Positions 1 through 7,021 of a DNA stretch of 64,000 bases are shown here, piece by piece. This DNA is from Candidatus Baltobacteraceae bacterium. GTDB taxonomy: Bacteria; Vulcanimicrobiota; Vulcanimicrobiia; Vulcanimicrobiales; Vulcanimicrobiaceae. The translations under genes were made by a program, and so were the position numbers. The notes beneath the pieces are model-generated. The model did no database searches, had not been told where the DNA came from, and was given only the letters and a program-made list of their open reading frames with translations. Each line of letters begins with the position of its first letter. The first letter of the stretch is position 1. Location of the stretch: assembly GCA_036488875.1 (NCBI GenBank), contig DASXGW010000004.1, positions 62,001 to 126,000 of the forward strand, read 5' to 3'.

Positions 1-111
1 TTGGCCGAGGGCGGCCGCGGACTGTTCATCGTCTCGGAACTGACGCAAGAATTCACGATCTCGCGTGGACCCGGCGGGGGGTCGCACGCGAGAGCGGTTC
101 TCGATCTATAA
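1..111 (+). CDS. C-terminal fragment of an anti-sigma factor serine kinase-like ATPase (HATPase_c)
   Basis: The first reading frame is open from base 1 to a TAA at 109-111, giving the last 36 residues of a protein that begins outside the window. It contains GRGLFIVSEL, the G-x-G-L-x-[IL] segment of the ATP lid in GHKL/HATPase_c domains, followed by a short beta strand and a glycine-rich turn. This is how RsbW/SpoIIAB-type anti-sigma kinases end. Those proteins phosphorylate an anti-sigma antagonist and bind a sigma factor. Only the tail is visible, so a histidine kinase or another GHKL protein is possible. Confidence 0.6.
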   Translation: MAEGGRGLFIVSELTQEFTISRGPGGGSHARAVLDL

Positions 112-115
112 GGAC

Positions 116-385
116 TTAGCGGCGCAGGCCGAGATCGGAAATGAGCGTGCGATAACGCTCGAGATCTTTGGCTTGCAGATAGTTGAGCAGGCGACGGCGC
201 TGACCGACTTGCAACAGCAATCCGCGACGGCTGTGATGATCCTTCTTGTGGACCTTCAGGTGCTCGGTCAGTTGATTGATCGACGCCGTAAGAATGGCGA
301 TCTGGACTTCGGGCGAGCCGGTGTCGTTCGACCCGCGGCCGTACTTGGCGGCGATTTCCGCCTTCTGTTCCTTGTTAAGCGGCAC
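116..385 (-). CDS. rpsO: 30S ribosomal protein S15
   Basis: This is an 89-residue protein with the S15 hallmarks: [10 protein letters not shown] at the start, the GSPEVQIA helix, the [11 protein letters not shown] rRNA-binding turn, and a C-terminal RRRLLNYL...RY. S15 binds the central domain of 16S rRNA and nucleates assembly of the small-subunit platform. The start is the GTG at 385-383, because an AAGGAG ribosome-binding site lies a few bases before it and the length then equals the family standard. The frame stays open further upstream, but that stretch has no S15 similarity. It is divergent from the FMN reductase gene. A possible promoter and leader hairpin are listed separately. Confidence 0.96.
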   Translation of the reverse strand: MPLNKEQKAEIAAKYGRGSNDTGSPEVQIAILTASINQLTEHLKVHKKDHHSRRGLLLQVGQRRRLLNYLQAKDLERYRTLISDLGLRR

Positions 386-439
386 GAAAGAGCTCCTTAG
401 GCAGGATGGTCTCGCTCGGGTACAGGCTGCTTTGGCCCG

Positions 440-454
440 TCCCGGCGACCGGGA
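440..454 (-). promoter_or_regulatory. Hairpin in the rpsO leader
   Basis: TCCCGG and CCGGGA form a perfect six-pair stem with a three-base loop in the stretch expected to be the 5' leader of the rpsO transcript. S15 is known to repress its own translation through leader structures in several bacteria. No match to a specific described S15 leader class is claimed. Confidence 0.3.
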
Positions 455-455
455 T

Positions 456-484
456 ACCATACCAAAGGGCTCGCCCCGGCGCAA
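456..484 (-). promoter_or_regulatory. Putative sigma70-type promoter for rpsO
   Basis: On the minus strand TTGCGC (484-479) is followed after 17 bases by TATGGT (461-456), which matches four of six bases of the -10 consensus. Transcription would start about 75 bases before the rpsO GTG. The -35 box matches only in TTG, so support is moderate. Confidence 0.35.
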
Positions 485-500
485 GCGCAATGGCCGCCGC

Positions 501-1085
501 ATGGAGAGCCAACTTGTCGTGCCGGTCATCTACGGCTCGGTGCGGACCGAGCGCCAGGGCATCCGCGTGGCCCGGTTCGTCGTCTCGGAACTCGCCCGCC
601 GTGGAATGAAGCCCGTCCTCGTCGACCCGCTCGAGAAGCAGCTGCCGCTGCTCGACCGCCGCTACCGGGACTACTCGCCCGGCGAGGCGCCCGCCGTCAT
701 GGAAGAGCTTTCGAGGCTCTTCCTTTCCGCCGACGGGTTTGCCGTCGTGTCGGGTGAGTACAATCACGGCATACCGCCCGCCCTCAAAAACTTGCTGGAT
801 CACTTTTCGGAAGAATATTTTTGGCGGCCCGCTGCGATCGTTTCGTATTCCAGCGGGCGCTGGGGCGGCGTCCGCGCCGCCGTGCAGCTTCGCGCATGCC
901 TAGCGGAAATGGGGATGGTAACGATTCCTTCGACCTTGCCCTTCGCCGGCGTGGGAGAGGCGTTTGCGCAAGACGGAACGCCGGCCGATTCGAAGACGCT
1001 GCCGTATGCAACCGAATTCTTCGACGAGTTCGTTTGGTACATGGAAGCCCTCAAGTCGCGCCGCGCGATGGGAGTACCCTACTGA
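501..1085 (+). CDS. NAD(P)H-dependent FMN reductase family protein
   Basis: This 194-residue flavodoxin-like protein has the family signatures: [12 protein letters not shown] at the N-terminus (GSxR phosphate loop for FMN), the [17 protein letters not shown] motif of NADPH-dependent FMN reductases, and SSGRWGG. Such enzymes move electrons from NAD(P)H to FMN or to quinone or azo acceptors in the cytosol. The ATG at 501 is preferred because the flavodoxin strand begins at once after it. The frame is open upstream but shows no homology there. Its stop overlaps the start of the SDR gene by one base, so it heads a coupled redox operon with an SDR, a Rieske protein and an HTH regulator. The substrate cannot be read from the sequence. 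Confidence 0.85.
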   Translation: MESQLVVPVIYGSVRTERQGIRVARFVVSELARRGMKPVLVDPLEKQLPLLDRRYRDYSPGEAPAVMEELSRLFLSADGFAVVSGEYNHGIPPALKNLLDHFSEEYFWRPAAIVSYSSGRWGGVRAAVQLRACLAEMGMVTIPSTLPFAGVGEAFAQDGTPADSKTLPYATEFFDEFVWYMEALKSRRAMGVPY

Positions 1086-1858
1086 TGGATCTAGGAATTT
1101 GCGGCCGAACCGCGCTCGTGCTCGGCGCGAGCGGTGGGCTCGGCGAAGCCGTCGCCCTCGAACTCGCACGCGAAGGCGTTTTGCTCGGGCTGGCCGCGCG
1201 CCGCATCGCCGAACTCGAGCGCGTGCGAGATGCCGCCAAAAAACTCGGCGCGCGCGACGCGCACGCGTTCGCGGTCGACCTCTCCGATAGCGATTCCATC
1301 GCACGGTTACTTACCGAAGCGGTCGAGCGTATGGGCAACGTCGACGTTCTGGTGCTCAACGGCGGCGGCCCCAAGCCCGGAAAGTTCAGTCAGATGAAGC
1401 TCGATGAATGGGATGCGGCTTATCGCCAAATTCTTCGCAGCATGCTCGCCGTCGTCGACGGCGTGCTGCCGTCGATGCGGCAACGCCGCTGGGGGCGCAT
1501 CGTTGCGCTCACGTCGACGTCGGTGAAGCAGCCGATCGATACGCTCGTGCTCTCGAACGCGTTTCGCACGGCACTCGTTTCGGCGCTGCACACGCTCGCT
1601 AACGAAGTTGCCGCTGAGGGCATCACGGTGAACAGCATTGCGACCGGCCGCATAAAGACCGCGCGATTGCGGGCGCTCTACGGTGGAAATGACGAAGAGA
1701 TGGCACGATCGGCGTCGGCCGAAGTTCCGATCGGCCGCGTTGCCGATCCGCAAGAGTTCGCTCCGCTGGTCGCCTTCTTGTGCGGCGAACCGGCACGGTA
1801 CGTGACCGGTCAGACGATTTCGATCGACGGCGGGCTCACGCGTGGTCTGTTCGGATGA
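1085..1858 (+). CDS. Short-chain dehydrogenase/reductase (SDR)
   Basis: This 257-residue protein has a Rossmann fold. The nucleotide loop GASGGLGEA lies near residue 14, an LNGGGP segment takes the place of the usual NNAG, and the C-terminus GQTISIDGGLTRGLFG is typical of FabG-like SDRs. The usual YxxxK catalytic pair is not evident: the region after LTSTSVKQPI reads TLVLSNAFRTAL, without Tyr or Lys. The enzyme therefore belongs to the 3-oxoacyl-ACP reductase-like atypical SDRs, which carry LNGGGP and lack the standard pair. It starts inside the FMN reductase stop codon and ends overlapping the Rieske start (ATGA), so the three genes are probably translated from one message. Confidence 0.85.
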   Translation: MDLGICGRTALVLGASGGLGEAVALELAREGVLLGLAARRIAELERVRDAAKKLGARDAHAFAVDLSDSDSIARLLTEAVERMGNVDVLVLNGGGPKPGKFSQMKLDEWDAAYRQILRSMLAVVDGVLPSMRQRRWGRIVALTSTSVKQPIDTLVLSNAFRTALVSALHTLANEVAAEGITVNSIATGRIKTARLRALYGGNDEEMARSASAEVPIGRVADPQEFAPLVAFLCGEPARYVTGQTISIDGGLTRGLFG

Positions 1859-2199
1859 AGGAGGTTTTCCACGGACGCGAGTTCGTTCGCGCCGCGCGCC
1901 GCCACGAGGTCGCGCCAGGGCGAGGTACGATCGTTCGCGTCGGCCGCTACGACGTTGCGCTTTTCGACCTCGGCGACGGGATCGTCGCCTACGAGAACGC
2001 GTGTCCGCATCAGGGTGGACCGGTCGGCGAAGGTCTCGTCGAGGGTGAAACCGTGACGTGTCCGTGGCATGCGTGGTGTTTCGACTTGCGCAGCGGCATG
2101 TTGACCCTTGGAAACTTCGCGCGGCTGCGGCGTTTCGACGTGCACGTCGACGGCGACACGGTGTTCGTCGCGCGCGAACCCGAAGAAGACGCGGCCTAA
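1855..2199 (+). CDS. Rieske [2Fe-2S] ferredoxin-type protein
   Basis: This 114-residue soluble protein is a single Rieske domain. The two cluster-binding loops are CPHQGG and CPWHAW, separated by 16 residues, so both Cys and both His ligands are present. It resembles ferredoxins of dioxygenase systems and NirD-type small subunits, which carry single electrons in the cytosol. No oxygenase catalytic subunit lies nearby. The flavin reductase and SDR before it suggest it takes part in a small redox chain of unknown substrate. The ATG at 1855 overlaps the SDR stop codon. A start 25 codons upstream would reach into the SDR and is unlikely. Confidence 0.88.
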   Translation: MKEVFHGREFVRAARRHEVAPGRGTIVRVGRYDVALFDLGDGIVAYENACPHQGGPVGEGLVEGETVTCPWHAWCFDLRSGMLTLGNFARLRRFDVHVDGDTVFVAREPEEDAA

Positions 2200-2201
2200 C
2201 G

Positions 2202-2708
2202 ATGAACGACCAAACACCGGCCTGGGATGGAACCGGCGGCACCGCGGGAGGAAGCGCCTTCGGCGCGTCGCTTTCGGCGTTGATCGGAGAGCGTGAGACG
2301 ACGCGCGAAGCAATGGCGGCCGCTGCGGGTCTGAGCGACGAGGCGTTCGCGCGCATCTTGGCCGGCGACGAGCGGGTCGGTCTGAGCGCGCTTGCGCGTC
2401 TTGCACTCGCGCTGCGTTTGAAGCCGATCGAGTTTTTGCAGCGCACGCAGATCCTGTCGCTCGAAGCGTACGCGTTCGGCCTCGATCCACTGTACTTTTT
2501 GCCCGAGGGACCGGTGCGATACGACGCACGGATCTACATGCGCGAGATCAATCCGCGCCACCAAGTCCCCGAAGGCGACATGACCCGGCGCAATCCGACG
2601 CTCAAGGCGATCGCCGACGACGAAATCCTCGACGCGGCCGGCAAGGTCGAGATCGAGCTGGCCTACCTGCTACGCACGGCGGTCCAACAGACCGGCGGGA
2701 GTCTCTAG
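2202..2708 (+). CDS. XRE-family helix-turn-helix protein
   Basis: This is a 168-residue protein. After a glycine-rich N-terminus, residues of roughly 25-80 form a lambda-repressor-like five-helix HTH (TREAMAAAAGLSDEAFARIL, then a helix ending near KPIEFLQ). The C-terminal half has no recognised domain and contains a conserved-looking RDARIYMREI-like stretch (YDARIYMREI). It starts two bases after the Rieske stop, so it is probably co-transcribed with the redox genes before it and may regulate them. That role is inferred from position only. Confidence 0.7.
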   Translation: MNDQTPAWDGTGGTAGGSAFGASLSALIGERETTREAMAAAAGLSDEAFARILAGDERVGLSALARLALALRLKPIEFLQRTQILSLEAYAFGLDPLYFLPEGPVRYDARIYMREINPRHQVPEGDMTRRNPTLKAIADDEILDAAGKVEIELAYLLRTAVQQTGGSL

Positions 2709-2745
2709 GGGGGCCGCTACGGGAGGCCGCGAATGACCGGCCGCT

Positions 2746-3309
2746 ATGCAAGGTGTTGACGGTAAACGGGTCGCTGCGCTGATCGGCGACGGATTTGAAG
2801 AGGCAGAACTCATGGAGCCGCGCCGGGCCCTCGAAGAGGCCGGGGCGGTCGTGACGATCGTCGGGCTCGACGAACGTGCTCGCCAGCGGATTCGCGGCAA
2901 GCGCGGTCTCGACGACGGCCAAAGCGCTCGTGCCGAGGAGCTCGTGGCCGATTGCACGGCCGAGGATTTCGACGCCCTGCTGCTTCCCGGAGGGACGTCG
3001 CCCGACCGGATTCGTACCGACCGCGAAGTGCACCGGTTCGTTCGCGAGTTCGATGCTGCCAAGAAACCGACGTTCTCGGTCGGCCACGGCGCACAGGTCT
3101 TGATCTCGTCGCAGCTGGTTCGCAGCCGTCAACTCACGGGCGCGCCCTCGATCGCCGACGACATTCGCAACGCCGGCGGCCTCTATCGCGATCAGCCAAC
3201 GGTCGGCGATTCGAACTGGGTCTCGACGCGCGGCGGCGACGACATGGCGCAGTTCAACCGCGCCATGCTCGAAAAGCTCGCCGCCTCGGCACCCCCGCAA
3301 CCCGTCTAA
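2746..3309 (+). CDS. DJ-1/PfpI-family protein lacking the nucleophile cysteine
   Basis: This 187-residue protein aligns over its length with PfpI/YhbO proteins: DGFEEAEL with the conserved Glu, LLLPGG, and a late NAGGLYRDQ segment. Family members act as deglycases, proteases or chaperones through the Cys of the CHG elbow. Here the elbow reads SVGHGAQVL, so Cys is replaced by Gly while the neighbouring His is kept. The protein is therefore probably not a cysteine hydrolase. It is a single gene 37 bases after the HTH gene and convergent with the membrane protein at 3314. Confidence 0.8.
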   Translation: MQGVDGKRVAALIGDGFEEAELMEPRRALEEAGAVVTIVGLDERARQRIRGKRGLDDGQSARAEELVADCTAEDFDALLLPGGTSPDRIRTDREVHRFVREFDAAKKPTFSVGHGAQVLISSQLVRSRQLTGAPSIADDIRNAGGLYRDQPTVGDSNWVSTRGGDDMAQFNRAMLEKLAASAPPQPV

Positions 3310-3313
3310 TCCG

Positions 3314-3892
3314 CTAGGGCACGGGGTCGAATCGCGCGAGCGCTTCGCCGTATTGGCGCAGCGCCAGGAACGTCACGAGCGCGCAGTACGTCAGTTCTCC
3401 GGCGAGCGACGCTCCGATCGCCGCGATGACGTACGCGCCCGCACTCGTCGCGCACGCGAACGCAATGTAGAGCGCGCGCGGCGTGCCCTCACGCAGGGTC
3501 GCGCAGAGCGCCACCATGGTGCTTGCGATCGAGGCTGCGCCCGCGATCGCGAACGCCGCCGCCGTCACCGTCGTCGCTCCGGCGAGCTGCGGTGCGAAAT
3601 ACGCCAAGGTGACGAGCGCGGCGACGATTGCCGGCGTGGCGCCTTTGGCGCGGGCGAGCTGCCGCCCGAAGAGCGGCGCGCTCTGCTCGCAGACGTCGAG
3701 ATCGGGATAGCGTCCGGGCGTTTGCAGCAGCGCCGCGTCGATGCCGAGTGCCGAGCAAAAGAAGATCGACACCGCGAGCTCGTGCGGTCGCGCGAGTCCG
3801 GCAGCCGCGGCCGTGGCGCACGCGTAGAGAATGGTGCGGCGCTCCACGAGCAGCCGCGCCGCGACGATCGCGATCGACGCGCGCTCGCTCAT
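3314..3892 (-). CDS. Integral membrane protein paired with a degenerate ABC-type ATPase
   Basis: This 192-residue hydrophobic protein has about five predicted membrane segments (for example around residues 12-33, 40-56, 85-105, 110-130 and 145-175). A loop rich in charged residues (PGRYPDLDVCEQ) lies between the second and third. It matches no family I recognise. It follows the ATPase-like gene at 3894-4466 by one base and would be translated with it, so it is likely to be the permease partner of an ABC-type exporter-like complex. That pairing is inferred from order and from the membrane profile. Confidence 0.55.
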   Translation of the reverse strand: MSERASIAIVAARLLVERRTILYACATAAAAGLARPHELAVSIFFCSALGIDAALLQTPGRYPDLDVCEQSAPLFGRQLARAKGATPAIVAALVTLAYFAPQLAGATTVTAAAFAIAGAASIASTMVALCATLREGTPRALYIAFACATSAGAYVIAAIGASLAGELTYCALVTFLALRQYGEALARFDPVP

Positions 3893-3893
3893 C

Positions 3894-4466
3894 TTATCGC
3901 AGCACCGGCAGCGCTTGTGCGATCGTGACGGAGAACGCTTGTGCCGCCGACGGCGTCACGTGCGTCGAAAAGATCGCGCACGCACCGGCCGCGGTAAAAA
4001 TCTGCTGCGCGTACTCGGGCTGCGGGCGATCGAGCACCAGCAAGCGCGGCGAAGCGATCAGCGCGCCGGCGATCGCGTATGCGAGCGCTTCGTGCATGCC
4101 GCTCAAGCGTTCCATCAGCAGTTTGGCGTGCGCGACGGCGCGCGTCGCATCGACGTCCCACAGCGCCGCGCGGTAGGCCACGTAACGCTCGAACTCCGTC
4201 TCGGCGATTCGCGAGGGTGCGTGCGGCACGTAGCCCGCGATCCGCTTGCAGTGGACGCTCTGTACGCGCGGATCGAACTCGCCGACGAGCACGCTGCCGC
4301 TTCCCGCCTTGACGATGCCGGCCGCCATGAGCGCGACGATTGCCGCATCGCGCCAGCTCGGAAACGCGCGCGCGACGCGCTCGCCGGGCTCGACGGCGGC
4401 GGTGACCGGCCCGACCGGCACGCCGCGTGCCGTAAAGCACGCCTCGCGCATACGCAGGATCGCCAT
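3894..4466 (-). CDS. ABC-transporter ATPase homologue with degraded Walker A
   Basis: This 190-residue protein has the layout of an ABC ATP-binding subunit: a segment equivalent to the IGYVPQ Q-loop (IAGYVPHAP), a signature-like LSGMHEALAYAIAGALIASP helix, Walker B RLLVLDRPQ, and a switch-like STHV. The glycine-rich Walker A loop is missing: the place expected for GxxGxGKST reads FPSWRDAAIV. The catalytic Glu after Walker B is Arg. ATP hydrolysis by the usual mechanism looks impossible. The ATG at 4466 is chosen; a TTG at 4493 would add nine residues. It is divergent from polX and upstream of the membrane protein gene. Confidence 0.6.
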   Translation of the reverse strand: MAILRMREACFTARGVPVGPVTAAVEPGERVARAFPSWRDAAIVALMAAGIVKAGSGSVLVGEFDPRVQSVHCKRIAGYVPHAPSRIAETEFERYVAYRAALWDVDATRAVAHAKLLMERLSGMHEALAYAIAGALIASPRLLVLDRPQPEYAQQIFTAAGACAIFSTHVTPSAAQAFSVTIAQALPVLR

Positions 4467-4508
4467 GCAGTACCGTTCGCGCTCGTTGGCCAAACATCAG
4501 GCAACACG

Positions 4509-6233
4509 ATGCTTTCCAATGCCGACGTCGCAGCCAAGCTGCTCGAGATCCGCACGCTCATGGAGCTGGGCGGAGACTCGTTCTATAAATACATGGCCTT
4601 CGAAAAGGCCGCCGCGTCGGTGGAAAACGCGGCGCCGCTTGCCGACTTGGTCAGGTCGGGCGAGCACCTCAAGCTGCCCGGTATCGGGAAATCGATCGGC
4701 GCCGTCGTCGAACAGCTGGTGACCGCCGGCCACGCCGATATGCTCGACGATCTCCATCAGAAATTCCCCCCCTCGATCATGGAAGTGCTGGCGGTCAACG
4801 GCATCGGCGTGAAGACGACGGCCATGCTCTATAGTACGTACGGCATCGCATCGCTCGCCGATCTCGAACGCGCCATCGCGGGCGGCGCGCTTGACGGCGT
4901 TCCTCGCTTGGGCCCCAAGACGCTCGAAAATTGGAAGCGGGGCATTCTTGCGTACAAGGGGCGCAAAAACCGGACGCCGCTGGCGTTCGCGCTGATCGTC
5001 GCGCGCGAGGCGATGGATTGGGTGCTCGAAGGGCCGGCGCTCGACCGGCTGACGTTTGCGGGAAGCTTGCGACGCCAGGAAGTTACCGTCGGCGACATCG
5101 ACTTGATTTGTACGTCGGCGCGTGCCGCGGAAGTGACCTCGCACTTCACCGGTTGGCCGCGCGCCGAGGCGGTGCTCGCCGAAGGACCGACCAAAGCCAG
5201 CATCTGGCTTCCCGGCGGATTGCAGATCGATCTGCGCGTGCTGCCGGATCATCTGTACGGCAATCTGCTCCAGCACTTTACGGGGTCGCGCGAACACAAC
5301 ATCAAGTTACGCGAATATGCGGTGCGTAAAGGGCTGCGCGTCAGCGAAAACGGCATCCTGAATCTCGAAACGGGCGAGGTCGTCACGTGTTCGGAGGAGG
5401 CGGGTGTCTACGCGGCGCTGGGCATGCAATACGTTCCGCCGGAGCTGCGCAGCGGACTCGACGAAATCGAGCTGGCGCTCGGCGCCTCGATTCCCGAGCT
5501 GGTCGAACCACGCGACTTGCGCGGCGACTTTCACATGCACACCACGTGGAGCGACGGTGACGATTCGCTCGAAGCGATGATCGCCGCCGCAGCCGCACGC
5601 GGGTACGAGTACCATTCCGTCAGCGATCATTCGAGCGGACGGGGATCGCGTTTCGGGTTGACGCCCGAGCGGATTGCCGAGCAGCGCTCCGCGATCGAGG
5701 CGCTCGGCGACCGATTCGGGATTCGCACGCTCTGCTCGAGCGAGGTCGACATTCTGCCGGACGGTTCCATGGACTTTGACGACGGGGTGCTCGCAAAGCT
5801 CGATATCGTTGTCGGCTCCGTGCACTCGGCAACCCGTCAAACGCGCGACGAAATGACGGCGCGCCTCATTGCGGCTTGCGAGAATCCCTACGTGACGATC
5901 ATCGGGCACCCCACGGGACGCCGGTTCGACGGCAGCCCGGGATACGAGTTCGATTACGACGCGGTCTTCGAAGCTGCCGCGCGAACCGGGACGGCGTTGG
6001 AAATTGACGGGCAAGCGATGCGCCTCGATCTCCCGGCCCCGCTGGTACGCAAGGCAAAGACTTTCGGCGTGACGTTCACCGCCGACAGCGACGCCCATCG
6101 CACCGGGGATCTTGCCAACGCGGAGCTCGCGATCGGACAGGCCCGGCGCGCCGGTCTCACTAAAGATGATCTCCTCAACACCCGTCCTCTGGATGCGGTG
6201 CTCGAGTTCGTCCGTAGAAAGCGAGAACGGTGA
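4509..6233 (+). CDS. polX: DNA polymerase/3'-5' exonuclease PolX
   Basis: This 574-residue protein has the standard PolX length and order. Helix-hairpin-helix repeats near the N-terminus (LPGIGKSIG, VNGIGVKTT, VPRLGPKT) bind DNA. A family X nucleotidyltransferase has GSLRR at residue 185, GDIDL with Asp196 and Asp198, and a third Asp in LQIDLRV. From about residue 338 a PHP domain carries metal ligands DFHMH, SDHS, EVDIL, SVHSA, IGHP and SDAHR. Family X enzymes fill gaps in base-excision repair, and the PHP domain is a Mn-dependent 3'-5' exonuclease or phosphoesterase. The frame extends upstream across the ATPase gene, but homology begins at this ATG. The stop overlaps the GTG of the hydrolase. 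Confidence 0.95.
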   Translation: MLSNADVAAKLLEIRTLMELGGDSFYKYMAFEKAAASVENAAPLADLVRSGEHLKLPGIGKSIGAVVEQLVTAGHADMLDDLHQKFPPSIMEVLAVNGIGVKTTAMLYSTYGIASLADLERAIAGGALDGVPRLGPKTLENWKRGILAYKGRKNRTPLAFALIVAREAMDWVLEGPALDRLTFAGSLRRQEVTVGDIDLICTSARAAEVTSHFTGWPRAEAVLAEGPTKASIWLPGGLQIDLRVLPDHLYGNLLQHFTGSREHNIKLREYAVRKGLRVSENGILNLETGEVVTCSEEAGVYAALGMQYVPPELRSGLDEIELALGASIPELVEPRDLRGDFHMHTTWSDGDDSLEAMIAAAAARGYEYHSVSDHSSGRGSRFGLTPERIAEQRSAIEALGDRFGIRTLCSSEVDILPDGSMDFDDGVLAKLDIVVGSVHSATRQTRDEMTARLIAACENPYVTIIGHPTGRRFDGSPGYEFDYDAVFEAAARTGTALEIDGQAMRLDLPAPLVRKAKTFGVTFTADSDAHRTGDLANAELAIGQARRAGLTKDDLLNTRPLDAVLEFVRRKRER

Positions 6234-7021
6234 TCGAGACGATGCGCGTCGAGACCCCGGACGGTGCCGTTACCGGCGCACGGATTGCCGGTGCGCGCGG
6301 CGCGGCGCTGCTCTTCGTGCACGGCGTCGGTTCGACGGCCGCAATTTGGGACGCGCAACTCGCCGCGTTCTCCGACGAGTTCCGCTGTGCCGCCGTCGAG
6401 CTGCGCGGCAACGGCGCGTTAACCGATCCGGATCCGTCACTGATTACGCGCGAGAACTTCGCCGGCGACGTTCTGGCGGTCGCCGACGCGCTCGGCGTCC
6501 AAACGTTTACGCTGGTCGGTTGCAGTTTGGGCGGCGCGATCGCATTCGAGCTCTGGAAGCGCGCGCCGCAGCGTTTCGATGCGATGGTCCTCGTCGGCAG
6601 CTTTGCGCGCTATCCCGACGGCGAACGCTACGCGCAAACGATTTGCGACGCGCTCGGCGGTGCGACGGACATGCGCGCGTTCGCGGAGTCGCGCGCGGCG
6701 CGCCTGGGATTGCCGCCGGAGCGTTATCGCGAAACGGTCGAGCAGATGGCGTGCAAGTCGGTGGCGTGCTACCGCGCCTCGACTTCTGCTACGTGGACCG
6801 GCGATTATCGCGACGTGCTGCCCGACATCGCGGTTCCGGTGTTGGTGTTATGCGGCGAGCGCGACGCGATCGCGCCGGCCGCGCTCTCGCAAGAGATCGC
6901 CGGCGGTATTCCGGGCGCGCAGTTCGACGTCGTCGAGAATGCCGGCCACGTCGCCAACGCCGACGCGCCCGAGCGGTTCAACGACCTGCTGCGCGGATTC
7001 CTGAGCGTCGCCGTGCCGTGA
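6230..7021 (+). CDS. Alpha/beta-fold hydrolase
   Basis: This 263-residue protein has a complete catalytic apparatus: oxyanion-hole HGVGS, nucleophile elbow GCSLGG, an acid in CGERDAI, and the final His in NAGHVANADAP. The arrangement resembles 3-oxoadipate enol-lactonases and related esterases, but the substrate cannot be deduced. The GTG start overlaps the polX stop (GTGA), and its own stop overlaps the GTG of the histidine kinase, so the three are likely co-translated. A cytosolic location is expected because no signal peptide is present. Confidence 0.88.
   Translation: MIETMRVETPDGAVTGARIAGARGAALLFVHGVGSTAAIWDAQLAAFSDEFRCAAVELRGNGALTDPDPSLITRENFAGDVLAVADALGVQTFTLVGCSLGGAIAFELWKRAPQRFDAMVLVGSFARYPDGERYAQTICDALGGATDMRAFAESRAARLGLPPERYRETVEQMACKSVACYRASTSATWTGDYRDVLPDIAVPVLVLCGERDAIAPAALSQEIAGGIPGAQFDVVENAGHVANADAPERFNDLLRGFLSVAVP

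Noticed and set aside
3831-4508. A longer N-terminus for PolX
   Set aside because: The 574-residue form has the family length, and the upstream stretch overlaps the ATPase-like gene on the other strand.
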